64,000 bases of DNA. It comes from Trichobilharzia regenti (Eukaryota > Platyhelminthes > Trematoda > Strigeidida > Schistosomatidae). Each line of letters begins with the position of its first letter. The stretch's first letter is position 1. The stretch spans positions 82,346,319-82,410,318 of the forward strand of contig OX235264.1 of the NCBI GenBank assembly GCA_944472135.2, given 5' to 3'. Under the pieces are notes generated by a model. The model made no database searches. It worked only from the letters and a program-made list of their open reading frames with translations, and was not told the origin of the DNA. Positions 23,401 through 32,059 of the stretch are shown piece after piece. Both the position numbers and the translations under genes were made by a program.

Positions 23401-26400
23401 ATAAGTCTAGTGACTAAAGATTTACTTCCTCTAAATCGTAAACTTTTCAGCATGTTCAGAAAATCTAAAATGAATGTTCAGATAACTGATTAACTAAGAA
23501 GATACATCCTTTTAAATAAAGTAAACATCGAGAAGTTAGAAGTATTCAGAAATATTGTAAAGTAGGCGTTATTATTATTTCTCAAACTGTTTACCTAATT
23601 TCTTGAATTCTGGTACATTTGTGCTTAGAACGAAACGTATAAGCGAACAATATTGTTTTCAATTAGATATTCTTCAAGTTTTACTCTAATTTGCATAGAT
23701 TTATTTATAAAAATTTTAACCAATGACGGTGAATTTGTGGATCAAATAATAATAATAATAATGTATTGAGTGTTTTGAACGTCAGTAACAACGATGATTA
23801 TAATGACAACAAAATAATGTTAATGAGGCTTATGCAGGTAGCGATAATAATAACGATGATAGTAATATATGTGTATATGTAGACAATTCAATAAATAAAT
23901 TAGGTCACATCTTAAAAGTTGCGTAATGTGAAGTGGACAGATAATCAGAGCTTAGATAAATATCATAAAAGTACGAAGGAAATGGAAAATAAGAAAGGGT
24001 GGGAGGTGTTTAATTAAAATTTAACTGGGTCAAGAGAGACACAAAGGTAGAACAAACTTCTTTTCATGTAAATACAAGGATTGTTCTCTTGAATAAATTC
24101 CAGTAGCTTCGGCTAGGTGTTTAACAGACGGGTTCGAATTCCGTTCGAAAGGTTCAATGGAATGCGATAGATAGCTTTGAAGGCACTACTTCTGTCCACT
24201 TGGTGACCACTATCAATCAAACGAGTCAAAATAGAACTTCTTGTAGATTTTATTTGGCCTTTTTCCGAACCACTGAGGAAGGGAGATGCTCATTAATGCG
24301 TCTGTTAGGCTGTCTAGTTGTTCGCCCTATGTAGCTTTCTCCGCAAGAGCAACTAAATTTATTGATACACATCGACGTGGCACAGCTGGGTAGCTTATCT
24401 TTCACAGGAGCAATCAAAATCGGTCGGCTGGAAAATGACAAAGGAAGGGTGGTGACAATATAAGTCCGTTTTATTGCTCTCGATAATCCCACATGTAAGA
24501 CTTCACTAGCCACGTCCCCACTGTAATTTCATTTACAGTTGTCAGTTTCTCTTTATTATCCCTGGTGTTCATATATGTCCCTACAGATTTACTACAATAA
24601 CTCGTTTGGACCAGTGTATTTTGGAGGTAACCTAATTCATTTTCTAGGGAGTCATCTGTACAGATCCGTCTTGCTCTATTCGCAAGGCATCTGACCAAAT
24701 TGATTTTGGATTGGATTGGTACAAAAGTGATGAAATGTGTATAATGTCCCACAGATGTAGGTTTTCTATAGACATCTCTCTTGAGTGAACCATCCTCTCT
24801 TCTGCTCATTCGGACATCAAGGAAGTGCAGTCTACCATCATGTTCGTCTTCACATGTGAACATGAGCGATGGATGTATATCATTAAATTTTTACTAACAT
24901 TTCATTCTTGTCAGCTTTCTCATCAAGAATGATAGACGTCTCATCAATATAAAGCAAATAAAAATCCGTTTTATCTATTACAAGTTTCAATGGACCATTT
25001 TCAAGCTTAACAAGAAAGAAATCTGCCGAAATTCGACCCAATGGAGAACCCATGGTAGTACCGTCGATTTGTCTGTAATCATGGTTGTTGAATGTGAAGT
25101 GTACACTCATAGTACGTCTTAAAAGCAACTCCTTCAGACTAATAGATATATATTTTTTTGATTATAGCTTGAAACCACACAGTATTTTTGGTACAAGTGT
25201 GGAATTTTCAGCATGTGATATCGGTAGCCCAAACTTTGCAGACCGACAATAGATATCAGGTGTGCGTCGGCAGGGGATCGAACCCCGGACCATGTGCATG
25301 GTCGGAGAGTGTCCTAACCGCTGCGCCACCGACACGCATGAAACATATATATATATATATATATATCATGACGTACTCTGCCGAAGACATGGACAACAAT
25401 TTACTGAAATTAAAACAACCTTAATCTACTGGGATTTTTTACGTGTGTTACTGTTTTAGTTATAAACTGAGGTTTGCAATTAAGAGTGTTCCCTGAGCTG
25501 GTTGGTTTAGTTGCGGAGCTTTTGTAGTCTTTCTGGACAACACCTTCAGCGCAGTATTTAGAATAAAGTGAAATGATTTAAATTTCTTCATGAGCGATAT
25601 AAATGCCTCTCCCGGTAACCATCTTTAGGTATGTATTGAGCTCCGCAACTAAACCAACCGGCTCAGAGAACACTCTTAATTGCAAATCATCTACCTGAGT
25701 TACAAATCTTCTCTATTATTTCATAAACTGAGGCTATTGGTGATGTTAGGTTTCAATGATTAAATGGTCATGTAACGATTAGGTTGGACTGTAGTAAATA
25801 AAGTCAGTAATTCTGATGAAATGATCCATCTTAATTTACATTTAGATCAGGAAATTATGGAGTTTAAGATCGTTTTTTTAAATTTCGCAGTATATTTAAG
25901 TGGTGTATACTTTTATCTCTACTTGTTTTAATAAGTGTATTTATATAACATTTCTTGTTCTGATTACAGATAGGCCCAGTTTTTGGTGTTCCATTCATCT
26001 TGTGCTTTTGTGTGATAGCACACCTTTTGAAATCAGCCAAAGAAAATCTTATAGCAATCTATTTTGCAGCAGCTATTCTAGGAATCGGTAATACTATCAA
26101 TAATGTACGTGCTTTAGTTGTGATTACAACACTGATTGGTGTTAAACAAGTACAGACAGCAGCATTTGTTCACGGGATTGCATCATTTTTTGATAAAATA
26201 TTAACCGGTCTATTTATCCAATGCATACAAATTTTTATACCTCAATTAACTTATAGACATATACAAGTATATATTGTAGGAAGTTTAGTTATAGTCGGTG
26301 GAATTCTCGCGACTATTGATAATCTTATGTACTCGGAATCTGTAAAAAGCTTACATCCATCATGTCGTTCATGCTTTTGTGGAAAAACACATTCACATTC

Positions 26401-26596
26401 ATCACCCCAGTCTTCACTACAGTCATCATCACCATCCCCGTCATCGTCATCCTCACCTCGGTCTTCATCACCATCATCACCTTCGGTCTTGTCATCAATG
26501 GAACATAGAAATGGCGAAAACACTCCTCGTAATATTCAAATTGCGTATGAACCAGATGAAAGTGAAGAAGATAAGAGTGAACATAAAGATAAATAA
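13967..26596 (+). CDS. MFSD12: MFSD12-like major facilitator superfamily transporter, 3' part of gene (4 exons)
   Basis: The four exons together encode 483 residues and then a stop. Residues 1-33 contain GWAAIQIPHLSIINDLTD and LASLRYFF, matching the MFSD12 block 'GWA..QI.HLSLIPEL...ELTALRYAF'. Later blocks also fit the family: EDLPIFRS (about 115), LPWYAWFSLPRFW (about 200), RLSVT...LYMSPFL (about 220-235) and TLIGVKQVQTAAFVHGIASF with FDKILTGL (about 325-350). Mammalian MFSD12 is a roughly 480-residue lysosome/melanosome membrane protein needed for cysteine import. Here about 150 N-terminal residues are missing, presumably in exons left of the window. Odd features are a hydrophilic insertion between two membrane segments (about residues 53-110) and a Ser/Pro-rich tail ending in an acidic, Lys-rich stretch. 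Introns of 6.3, 1.4 and 3.5 kb are packed with SINEs and PLEs. The assignment is secure at family level; the substrate is inferred. Confidence 0.88.
14733..14940. repeat. Fold-back SINE-B pair, junction near hammerhead cleavage site
   Basis: A (-) tail half (about 14733-14822) is joined to a (+) piece (about 14823-14935) that starts at GGTGGGTGCG just before the hammerhead-like stretch. The arms share CTGACATTAGTTAGAGAACC and its inverse, with a hairpin spacer of about 60 bases. The inverted arm stops within a few bases of the point where a hammerhead would cut (after GTC, before CAGTAC). Confidence 0.7.
14945..15558. other. Intronic, no feature recognised
   Basis: Part of the 6.3-kb intron of the MFSD12-like gene. 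No repeat or coding signal identified. Confidence 0.45.
15559..15783 (-). repeat. SINE-D copy
   Basis: Tail (CACGTTCCCAGTGGAACATA), body (AGGATGAGGTTGCTGGCC) and head (GGGATCGAACTCC; decayed A box), all read from the - strand element. Confidence 0.8.
16112..16180 (+). repeat. SINE-B tail fragment starting at hammerhead cleavage site
   Basis: Homology starts at GTGTCCAGTACTCCCAGG. The predicted hammerhead cut falls between 16115 and 16116. The fragment continues to CAGCTCATGATGAAATCCTG. The head and hammerhead are absent. Confidence 0.65.
16556..16798 (-). repeat. SINE-D copy, diverged
   Basis: Tail (CCCAGTGGAACATAGGGC), body (GGTTTGCTAGCCTCATG) and a decayed tRNA-like head (GGGGATCGAAGATC) on the - strand. 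Confidence 0.7.
16800..17856. other. Intronic, no feature recognised
   Basis: AT-rich intron sequence ending in an AT dinucleotide run at about 17838-17854. Confidence 0.45.
17858..18089 (-). repeat. SINE-D copy
   Basis: Well-kept copy: tail CACGTTCCCAGTGGAACATA, body, and head with an intact B-box-like GGTTCGATCCCC on the - strand. Confidence 0.8.
18509..18822 (-). CDS. Candidate terminal exon of an unrecognised membrane protein, antisense in the intron
   Basis: An open frame of 103 codons plus a partial codon ends in TAG at 18509-18511. A possible acceptor is ATAAACAG just before 18822, but its pyrimidine tract is weak. The translation has two hydrophobic stretches: VFNLFFLQTLSWFIFIVIVV merges with TILTSVLRILQLKFMFVGF. 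A mixed, mostly polar C-terminus follows (YDYGVSLEPSLEGYK). Composition looks protein-like rather than random, and it matches none of the repeats here. It could be a nested gene, the end of a gene with exons to the right, or chance. No function assigned. Confidence 0.35.
18830..19488. other. Intronic, no feature recognised
   Basis: AT-rich intron sequence with a short TA run at 18834-18842. Confidence 0.45.
19490..19850 (+). repeat. SINE-B, long form
   Basis: Upstream module (TCTAGTAGGAAGCCACGACC ... GAAGACATTGGCTAGTGG), tRNA-like head (CAGTGGCTTAATGGTCTAAG), hammerhead-like stretch (GTACTGATGAAGAGTC, GTCGAAACAGC) and tail (CTAACTGATGTCAGCTC). Confidence 0.75.
19946..20255 (-). mobile_element. 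RTE retrotransposon, 3' fragment
   Basis: The - strand matches the RTE 3' end at 33690-33950: GACATCGCGCGCGC, GGAACCCGAAAGGGAAG and CTAGGAACCCAAGGGAACAA. It is 5'-truncated within the post-RT region. Confidence 0.8.
20313..20670. repeat. Inverted SINE-B pair, head to head
   Basis: A (-) copy at 20313-20488 and a (+) copy at 20489-20670 meet at their tRNA-like heads (GACCATTGGATCAGGTCCCA). Each carries a hammerhead-like stretch (CTGAAGAGTC, then GACGAAACAGCTGTTCAGTA in the + copy). The + copy ends about 60 bases before the next MFSD12-like exon. Confidence 0.75.
20734..20960 (+). CDS. MFSD12: MFSD12-like gene, second visible exon
   Basis: Acceptor TTTTTCAATTTAG ends at 20733 and donor GTAAGTATAA starts at 20961. 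It is 227 nt long, phase 1 to phase 0. It encodes a polar Asn/Asp-rich stretch with a basic patch (ESKRRRTYS), then LPWYAWFSLPRFW and the start of a membrane segment (FSIMRLSVTVSV), equivalent to 'LW..WLR.P.FYQVG...TRLIVN' in MFSD12. Confidence 0.87.
20961..21526. other. Intronic, no feature recognised
   Basis: First half of the 1.4-kb intron. AT-rich. Confidence 0.45.
21527..21800 (+). mobile_element. RTE retrotransposon, internal fragment
   Basis: Matches 33010-33300 of the better RTE copy around the RT catalytic block: TGGATGATTTATGTTTAATG (equivalent to VDDLCLM), then CACACAAACTCGAAAACTGA and GGTGAACATAGAGAAGACGG. Both ends are truncated. A SINE-C follows immediately. Confidence 0.75.
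21797..21990 (+). repeat. SINE-C copy
   Basis: tRNA-like head (CACTGGCTGAATGATATACA; B box TATTCGAAACC), GGTGGGTGCATACTGCC, then AATGAATC...GGACAAAATAGCCGTC, a decayed hammerhead-like unit, and the tail CTAACTGATATTAATC. Confidence 0.7.
22030..22165 (+). repeat. SINE-B upstream module standing alone
   Basis: GTTCTAGTGAGAACTTATGA ... GATGACATTGGTTGATGGTC matches the module found before the head in long SINE-B copies. Here it follows a SINE-C tail. Confidence 0.55.
22356..22493 (+). CDS. MFSD12: MFSD12-like gene, third visible exon
   Basis: Acceptor AACTTTATAG ends at 22355 and donor GTAAGCAAG starts at 22494. It is 138 nt long, phase 0 at both ends. It encodes LYMSPFLLHTMKMDKSIMVS and then PMVTTICCLITSVGVQRVTK, matching 'YM.MYL...L.L.K..IA.IPLVMYLSGFLSS' in MFSD12. 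Confidence 0.85.
22500..23195. other. Intronic, no feature recognised
   Basis: AT-rich intron with a TG run near 22760-22780. Confidence 0.45.
23200..23475 (-). pseudogene. PLE protein C-terminus remnant
   Basis: An 82-codon open stretch on the - strand reads LVTRLIQHVTSTGHEVN, FKIIKKQTSLCLLKISDAI, MKQFKPYLFSK. This is the usual end of PLE proteins after the GIY-YIG motif ('L..H...TGH.v', 'L...EA..I...KP.L...K'). No upstream part is joined to it. Confidence 0.6.
23640..25135 (-). mobile_element. Penelope-like element PLE2, 5'-truncated
   Basis: On the - strand: RT-end and GIY-YIG coding region (25128 down to about 24030), then a 3' UTR rich in AAT/GAT repeats down to 23640. The UTR is duplicated inverted at 46570-46925 and in part at 45935-46060. 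The terminal segment holds a hammerhead-like unit (TTGAAGA, GAAAACAATATTGTTC). It sits in the third intron of the MFSD12-like gene, in antisense orientation. Confidence 0.75.
24030..25128 (-). pseudogene. PLE2 reverse transcriptase / GIY-YIG protein, frameshifted
   Basis: The segments read: GTTMGSPLGRISADFFLVKLE and YLLYIDETSI (YIDE in place of Y-x-DD, so the RT active site is lost); LHFLDVRMSRREDGSLKRDV, then YRKPTSVGHYTHF (the PLE 'YRKPT.S..Y...' block); SMCINKFSCSCGESYIGRTT and RQPNRRINEHLP (GIY-YIG with CxC and YIGRT); LTRLIDSGHQVDRSSAFKAI near 24200. At least three frame changes separate them. The N-terminal half of the RT is missing beyond 25128, where a SINE-E lies. Confidence 0.75.
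25143..25340 (-). repeat. SINE-E copy
   Basis: Head with intact B-box-like GGTTCGATCCCC and GTCGGTGGCGCAGCGG on the - strand. Body and tail as at 1936-2112, ending in CAAGCTATAATCAAAAAA. An AT run follows at 25347-25366. Confidence 0.8.
25473..25722 (-). mobile_element. Minimal PLE-end element with 11-bp target duplication
   Basis: Flanked by ATAAACTGAGG at 25462-25472 and 25723-25733. It contains only the PLE6-type 3' end (the inverse of 61260-61420) plus an inverted cap (GCTCCGCAACTAAACCAACC at about 25640-25660). A related element lies at 40942-41123. No coding capacity. Bases 25511-25554 hold a decayed hammerhead-like unit. Confidence 0.7.
25970..26596 (+). CDS. MFSD12: MFSD12-like gene, last exon
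   Basis: Acceptor TTCTGATTACAG ends at 25969; stop TAA at 26594-26596. It is 627 nt long, phase 0. It encodes the last membrane segments: IGPVFGVPFILCFCVIAHLL; LIAIYFAAAILGIGN; VVITTLIGVKQ, then AAFVHGIASFFDKILTGLF, as in MFSD12 ('VYGSMSFLDKVANGL'); and YIVGSLVIVGGILATIDNLM. A tail of about 90 residues follows, with HSHSSPQSS and long Ser/Pro runs, ending EPDESEEDKSEHKDK. The tail is low-complexity and probably disordered on the cytosolic side. Confidence 0.88.
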   Translation: MGPVFGVPFILCFCVIAHLLKSAKENLIAIYFAAAILGIGNTINNVRALVVITTLIGVKQVQTAAFVHGIASFFDKILTGLFIQCIQIFIPQLTYRHIQVYIVGSLVIVGGILATIDNLMYSESVKSLHPSCRSCFCGKTHSHSSPQSSLQSSSPSPSSSSSPRSSSPSSPSVLSSMEHRNGENTPRNIQIAYEPDESEEDKSEHKDK

Positions 26597-26968
26597 TTTT
26601 ATACTACTCACATGCAGTTTAATATCAGTAGTATTTTTTGTATCCATTCAAAATATGATTTTGTTTTTTTCTTTTTGTATTCTGATTCTCTTCAGTCAAC
26701 TGAGATTTTTTACACACACCCCAAAAAATCATAGTGGTAATTTTCACAACGAATTTCACCTCCTATTTACTCATCCATCTCTTCTCTCATACTTGATAAC
26801 TCAGTCTCTCTCTTGTTTATTCTCCTTTTTTATTTCTATACATCAAATGATCGATTCATTTACTGACTCTGCATTGAATTGTTAAATGAAGAGTTAAACA
26901 TATTTGCATTGTTTTTTTTTACGCTCCATTATAAGAAGACATAATCTGTGTATAGAGAATATATTGTG

Positions 26969-26974
26969 AATAAA
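26969..26974 (+). promoter_or_regulatory. Candidate poly(A) signal of the MFSD12-like gene
   Basis: AATAAA lies 373 bases after the stop codon, followed by a T/G-rich stretch (TTGTCTTGTTCATTACG) at about 26987. It is the first canonical hexamer downstream of the stop in this strand. Confidence 0.5.
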
Positions 26975-27261
26975 GAAATTAGAAGAAATTGTCTTGTTCA
27001 TTACGTTTTGTTTTTTGTTCCATTTCACTAGGCTGAATTCTGGTGAAAGGAAGTGTAAATTTCACTTGATAAATTATATTGTCCAAAACGGAAACAAGTA
27101 TATATATTTATCACTGACTAGAATGATGAATAGTTCACATCTGATTGGACACCAATGTAAAGTGTTTAGTCCTTTGTTTGGTGTAGACTGAATTCTATCA
27201 GTCAAGTTTACAATGTGACCAGCATTCTAGATGACTTGTCATCACGGTGCGGTTTGAATTG

Positions 27262-27595
27262 TTGATACTAGATGGTTAGAAGTAATCAGCCACAGGAAGC
27301 CTTTCACCTAGGTTTCATACCAGTTGGCACTCACAAGTCAGCTAGGCCTATCTACAGCCTTGAAGGAACTCATATCTCTTCTGAGATTCAAAGTCGCGTC
27401 ACTCATTGCTGCAGTCAGAGATGTAACCACTGAGCTACTCAGGTTCGTGATTGACTGTATTGGATGCTTTGATTGGACAATGGTCAGTGACCAGTGTGAT
27501 GTGTATAGTCCTTTGTTTGGCGTAGACTGAATTCTATCAGTCAAGTTTGCATTGTGTCCAATCAAAATATCCAATACTGTCCTACACGAGGTCAG
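27262..27595 (-). repeat. SINE-F copy with upstream flank
   Basis: The - strand head lies at about 27385-27440 (GAGTAGCTCAGTGG; decayed B box GACTTTGAATCTC). The body has GGCCTAGCTGACTTGTGAGT, CCAACTGGTATGAAACCTAG and GGCTTCC. The hammerhead core is altered (CTGACTTGTGA). The segment 27470-27595 carries the upstream flank seen at 3800-3935. Confidence 0.65.
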
Positions 27596-27790
27596 TCGCT
27601 AGCCTGAATAACTCAGTGGTAGCATCTCTGACTGTAGCACTGAGTGACGCGGGTTCGAATCTCAGAAGGGACATGAGTTCCTTCAAGGTTGCAGATAGGC
27701 CTAGCTGACTTGCGAGTGCCAACTGGTACGAAACCTAGGTGGTAGGCTTCCTGTAGGTTGTCTCCAACCGTGTAGTATAGTTCATATCTG
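27596..27790 (+). repeat. SINE-F copy, inverted partner
   Basis: Head GAATAACTCAGTGGTAGC with B box GGGTTCGAATCTC, then AAGGTTGCAGATAGGCCTAG, CTGACTTGCGAGTGCC, GGTACGAAACCTAGGTGG, ending GGCTTCCTG. It lies head to head with the copy at 27262-27595. Confidence 0.75.
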
Positions 27791-27839
27791 TCCGGAGTTT
27801 TATGCTCACCACAGAAATAAACTAGAAACGTCATAGCAA

Positions 27840-29515
27840 CTTCTCTCTTTTGAGGCAGACTTCATAATGTGAAATTTCATATCGTTTCCAGCTGAAAAAT
27901 CAAAATACTTTAGGCACAGAATTTCGCTTTTGGTGTTGTTGTTTTCTTTGATCTTCAGGGTTTGATTGTGAGGTTTTTATTGTTTTTTAGTCAAGATCTT
28001 CACTTCCGACCTCAAAATGAAGTGGAATTGCAGAAACAGCTTATTCTCTTGGTGACTATGGCTGTGATTTTCCTGTCATTGTATTCACCTGTGTTCGTAC
28101 TGGTCATTTTTTATCGTGTAACTTATTTTTCATTAGTTGATAAATTTGGTATAAATCAAGATACCTGTTAATTCCAAATTCATCTGAGCCTTCCTCTTTG
28201 CAAGATTTTTAATTGAAATCGATATTTGAAGTTGTCCACATGCACTGATATGAGTATATTTTGTGTCTTTCGACTCCTACTTTGTATTCTTAGATGTACA
28301 GATGAAAGGACTGTCCATTTCAAACAATGCAGTATCTTTCAAGGCTGATTAATTTTGTCACCAGAAGAGATGACTAATAAACTCGTGGAGAAATCTAAAC
28401 GTTCACTTCGAATTGAAGTATGCACTGAAGATATTGCCTGGTAGGGTGATGAAAGCTTAGCAAATAAACTATTCAGCTCACAGAACACAACTACATCAAA
28501 TATATGATATTATATTAGTGATCTTTTGTTATTGTGTCTTTACTTGCAGATAATATTCAGCCAAGGGATAGTGTTGCTTTGTGGGCCACATCTATTTCAA
28601 AAGGTTTTAGTAGCTTTATACTGGCTTCAGAAATATTCTTCATAGGCGTCATAGCATAATTTTGTTTTGATCGATTATATTTAAGGTAGACATCTTTGAA
28701 TGGAACTCCTTAACCATTTATTTTTCTTGATGATCATCCTAAAGTGCTTTCTTCCCATTCTCCTCAAGACATGATTGGTGCAGTGTATATGGATCTTCCC
28801 AATAATGTTTTTCACACAGCTTTCTATGTGTGCTGTTGATTTTTTGCTTTTTTATTTGAACCATTGGTGTATGTGGGTTAACCTTCCTTCATATCGTCTG
28901 GATTCATCTGACTAAGACTTGTAAACATCGAATTTTTTCCTCTGATTGTTCTTCTCTTGTAAATCTCTTATCATCCAGAACGCTGTTAGTTAATTTGGAA
29001 GTGTTTTCTGGCTCCTGGGAATGTATAATTCATGTAGTTCTCGGTTTCTACTATCGGTATATATATAGTGCCTAGTCTTGTCATGCAGCTGTCAACAATT
29101 AGTCATGATGTAGACAGTTTCATTGATGTTTCTTCTATCTGTTCATATATTTTGTTCTTGAAATTAAAGTAGGTTACAAGACATGAATGTATGAGCTCCA
29201 TCCGACTTGATCGTTGTATTTTTGTGTACTTATAGCACTATTCATCGTATTTCAGTAGCTGTTTCATGATTCCCCATGTCAGCTTTAAAGCATGTAGAAT
29301 GTGCAATTCAGTAACGTACCAGAATTCCATCATTATCTTTGATTTTCTTAAGAAACTGAGAGAGAAACTCGATAGGATTACAATAAGGTTCTATCCGATA
29401 TTTTAGTTGTTGCTACCTAGAAATTCCACTACAGTGTTCTTGGAAGCAAGACAATTGGTTGTAAAGGGGTTGTGAAATTTCAGCCTATTGTAAAATCGAG
29501 TTGAAAAGGCTACAT
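27840..29515. other. No gene recognised
   Basis: About 1.7 kb of T-rich sequence downstream of the MFSD12-like gene. No conserved protein motif or repeat that I can name. Confidence 0.4.
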
Positions 29516-29519
29516 TAGA

Positions 29520-29845
29520 TTTCAAAGGGATCTCTGGGAGCGAACCAACCCAGCAGGAACCGATTGTGCAACAAATAAACAGGAAGAAATGGAGGTGGAT
29601 TGACCACACTCTAAGGAAACCATCAAGTGACACCACTAGACAAGCCATCACTCGAGTGGAACCCGAAAGGGAAGCAGCTCAGTTGTTCATCAGTGCAAGA
29701 GTGACTTGGAGGAGGTCATATGAAGGGGAAATGAAAGCATGTGGGCAGACTTGGAGCCAGGTGAAAACGTTAGCGGAGAAGCGAATGAAATGGAGACGTG
29801 TGGCTGAAGCCCCATCTAAGAATTAAAGGAAATAATAATATGATA
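29520..29845 (+). mobile_element. RTE retrotransposon, 3' fragment
   Basis: Matches 55235-55575: GAAATGGAGGTGGATTG, GAACCCGAAAGGGAAGCAG and AAGCCCCATCTAAGAATTAA, ending in AATAATAAT. One open stretch (29566-29826) reads RKKWRWIDHTLRKPSSDTTR, the usual C-terminus of the family. Confidence 0.8.
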
Positions 29846-29864
29846 AGATTTCAAATGTTACTTT

Positions 29865-30280
29865 CCAAGGATTTGATTGGCTGAAGGATTTCATCATGAG
29901 TTGATATTGGCTAGAGTACCATTGGGAAACCGGGGAGTACTAAACAGCTACTTCGTCCTAGTTTAGTTTCTTGTGAGAAGTCGTGACTAGTGCGGTACAG
30001 CAGGTCAGGCGTGAGGACAGTACTCGCCGATGACACTGGCTAGTGGTGGTGCCATATCATGAATCGGCATAAGTTGGAACTCATGGACCACTGGAAGATA
30101 TCCTAGTGGTATAATGGTCTAGGACCTCAACTTGTAACCAGGAGGTCCTAGTTTCGAAACCTAGCGGTGGGTGTGCACTGCTGAGAAGTCCCAAACTAAA
30201 ACGAAACAGCTGTCCAGTACTTCCTCGTTGGCTTTCCAATAGTTCTGTTACCGATGTCACTTTATGAAAAATCCTGTACC
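29865..30280 (+). repeat. SINE-B, long form with an inverted piece in front
   Basis: A (-) tail/hammerhead piece at 29865-29960 (GGATTTCATCATGAGTTG, GTTTCC... CTTCGTCCTAG) is followed by a (+) module (GAGAAGTCGTGACTAG...), tRNA-like head (TAGTGGTATAATGGTCTAGG), hammerhead-like stretch (GCACTGCTGAGAAGTCCC, AACGAAACAGCTGTCCAGTA) and tail. Confidence 0.65.
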
Positions 30281-30787
30281 ATTAGATTTCATGCGCTACT
30301 ATTCTTGTGTCATGATATCTTCTGGCATGATTTATTTCCGAGGTGTTTTTTCTACAGGCTGTCTACTTTTCGGATGAAGTTTTCTATGAGCTGTTTCTCT
30401 GTGATGAACTTCCGGTGTTTCACCGTATAGTTCACTTTTCCTTGACAGTTGCTTCAAGGTCAGATGTTGGTGTAATAATATCACTTCTACTGTTCGTTCA
30501 TTTGAGTTCTTTTCTCCTTTAGTTTCGTGCTAGGTAGTGTGTTTTACATTCATGTCCGTGAGTATGACAATTTGGCGTATTTCTTGTTGAGTGTCTTCAA
30601 TTGATGACTGCAGAGGATTAGACGAATTTATTTTATTATTTTATTTACTACTGGTTCATTAACCTCGCCTAGACTACTAGCTTGCTAGTTTTCTGGCCGG
30701 TCCCAAGCCCGGATAAAGAGGGAGGTTTGTGGCGTGGTGCTAGCAACTCCACCCCCGTAAAACAACCAAATCGCTACAGAAACTTCA

Positions 30788-32059
30788 ATGCACAGATATA
30801 TTAAAAATTCTAAAAATATAAACAGTAACCTTATTTTTAGCTGGAATCGGGGAAGTGAAATGACGCAGGCTGGTGAAAGCCTTCGGGAAGCCAGTCAGCC
30901 GACGTGCCTTCTTCCGATGAAAGCAAAAATAAGGATGAGAACATGGAATGTTCATACAATGTACAAAACTGGAAAGGCTGCCCAGGTAGCAGCAGAAATG
31001 AGGGGATATAGAACAGAAGTGCTGGGAATCTGTGAGAGCAGATGGAACGGATGTGGTAGATGCCAACTACCAACTGGGGAGACAATAATCTATTCCAGTC
31101 ACCCAGAGGACAACCACGAGTACACCGAGAGAGTGGCCATCATGATGTCACCAACAGCAGCCAAAGCTCTCATGCAGTGGGAACCAATCTCCTCCAGGAT
31201 AATGACAGCCAGGTTCAACTCAAAAGGAAGGAAGGTTACAGTCATTCAATGCTATGCGCCTACAAACGTCTCAGAACAAGAGAAGAAGGAGGCGTTCTAC
31301 AGACAACTACAAACAGTAATGGACAACGTCCCAAATGGCGATATCAAAATCCTGATGGGTGACATGAATGCGAAGCTGGGAGGAGACAACACAGGAAGAG
31401 AACTCACCATGGGTCGAGAGGCCCTCGGCGAAATGAACGACAATGGTGAACTCTTCTCAGACTTCTGCGCCTTCAATGATTTGGTGATTAGTGGCAGCGT
31501 TTTCAAACACAAGGAAATACACAAGACGACATGGATTTCACCAGATGGAAACACCAAGAACCAAATAGACTTCATCTCAATTTCAAGAAAGTGGAGACGG
31601 AGCCTACTGGACACAAGGTCGAGGAGAGGAGCAGATGTGGGTTCAGACCACTATCTAGTACAAGGGACTTTCAAGGTGAAACTAAAAGCCTCGAGGATAG
31701 CTGGGGATAGGCCACAATGCAAGTTCAACACTCAACTACTGAAGGACACAACCACAAAAGACACTTTCACTGCAACTGTCAGAGCAAAGCAGGAAACACT
31801 ACGCGACATCACTGAAGAATCATGCGTGGAAGACCATTGGAACTCTCTGAAGGCGATTTTCAACGAAACGTGTTCAACGGTTTTAGGAAGAAAGAAGAGA
31901 CAAGACAAGGAATGGCTCTCAACGGACACTTGGAAACTAATAGAGGAGAGGAGAATGGTGAAAGAGAAAATGATTCAATGCAAGGACGGGCAAGAGAGAG
32001 AGAGAGACGCTGAGCTCAACTTACACAACATTGGACAAAGAAGTGAAGGAGAGCGCTAG
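30788..32059 (+). pseudogene. RTE apurinic-type endonuclease (N-terminal part of the polyprotein)
   Basis: A 423-codon open frame. Endonuclease motifs in order: MRTWNVHTMYKTGK (about 51), LGICESRWNG (about 79, with the metal-binding Glu), IQCYAPTNVSE (about 154), ILMGDMNAKLGG (about 187), TTWISPDGNTKNQIDFISIS (about 247) and GSDHYLVQ (about 287, catalytic Asp-His). All residues expected of an APE-like nuclease are present. The frame then diverges (RERERDAELNLHNIG) because an AG-repeat tract at about 31993-32005 has shifted the reading frame away from the RT. Confidence 0.85.

Noticed and set aside
23730..23900. AAT/GAT-rich stretch as a regulatory or satellite array
   Set aside because: It is the 3' UTR of PLE2, repeated inverted at 46570-46925.
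26251..26523. Acidic antisense frame opposite the last MFSD12-like exon
   Set aside because: It is the mirror of the Ser/Pro codon repeat (TCA/TCC), giving Asp/Glu runs on the other strand.
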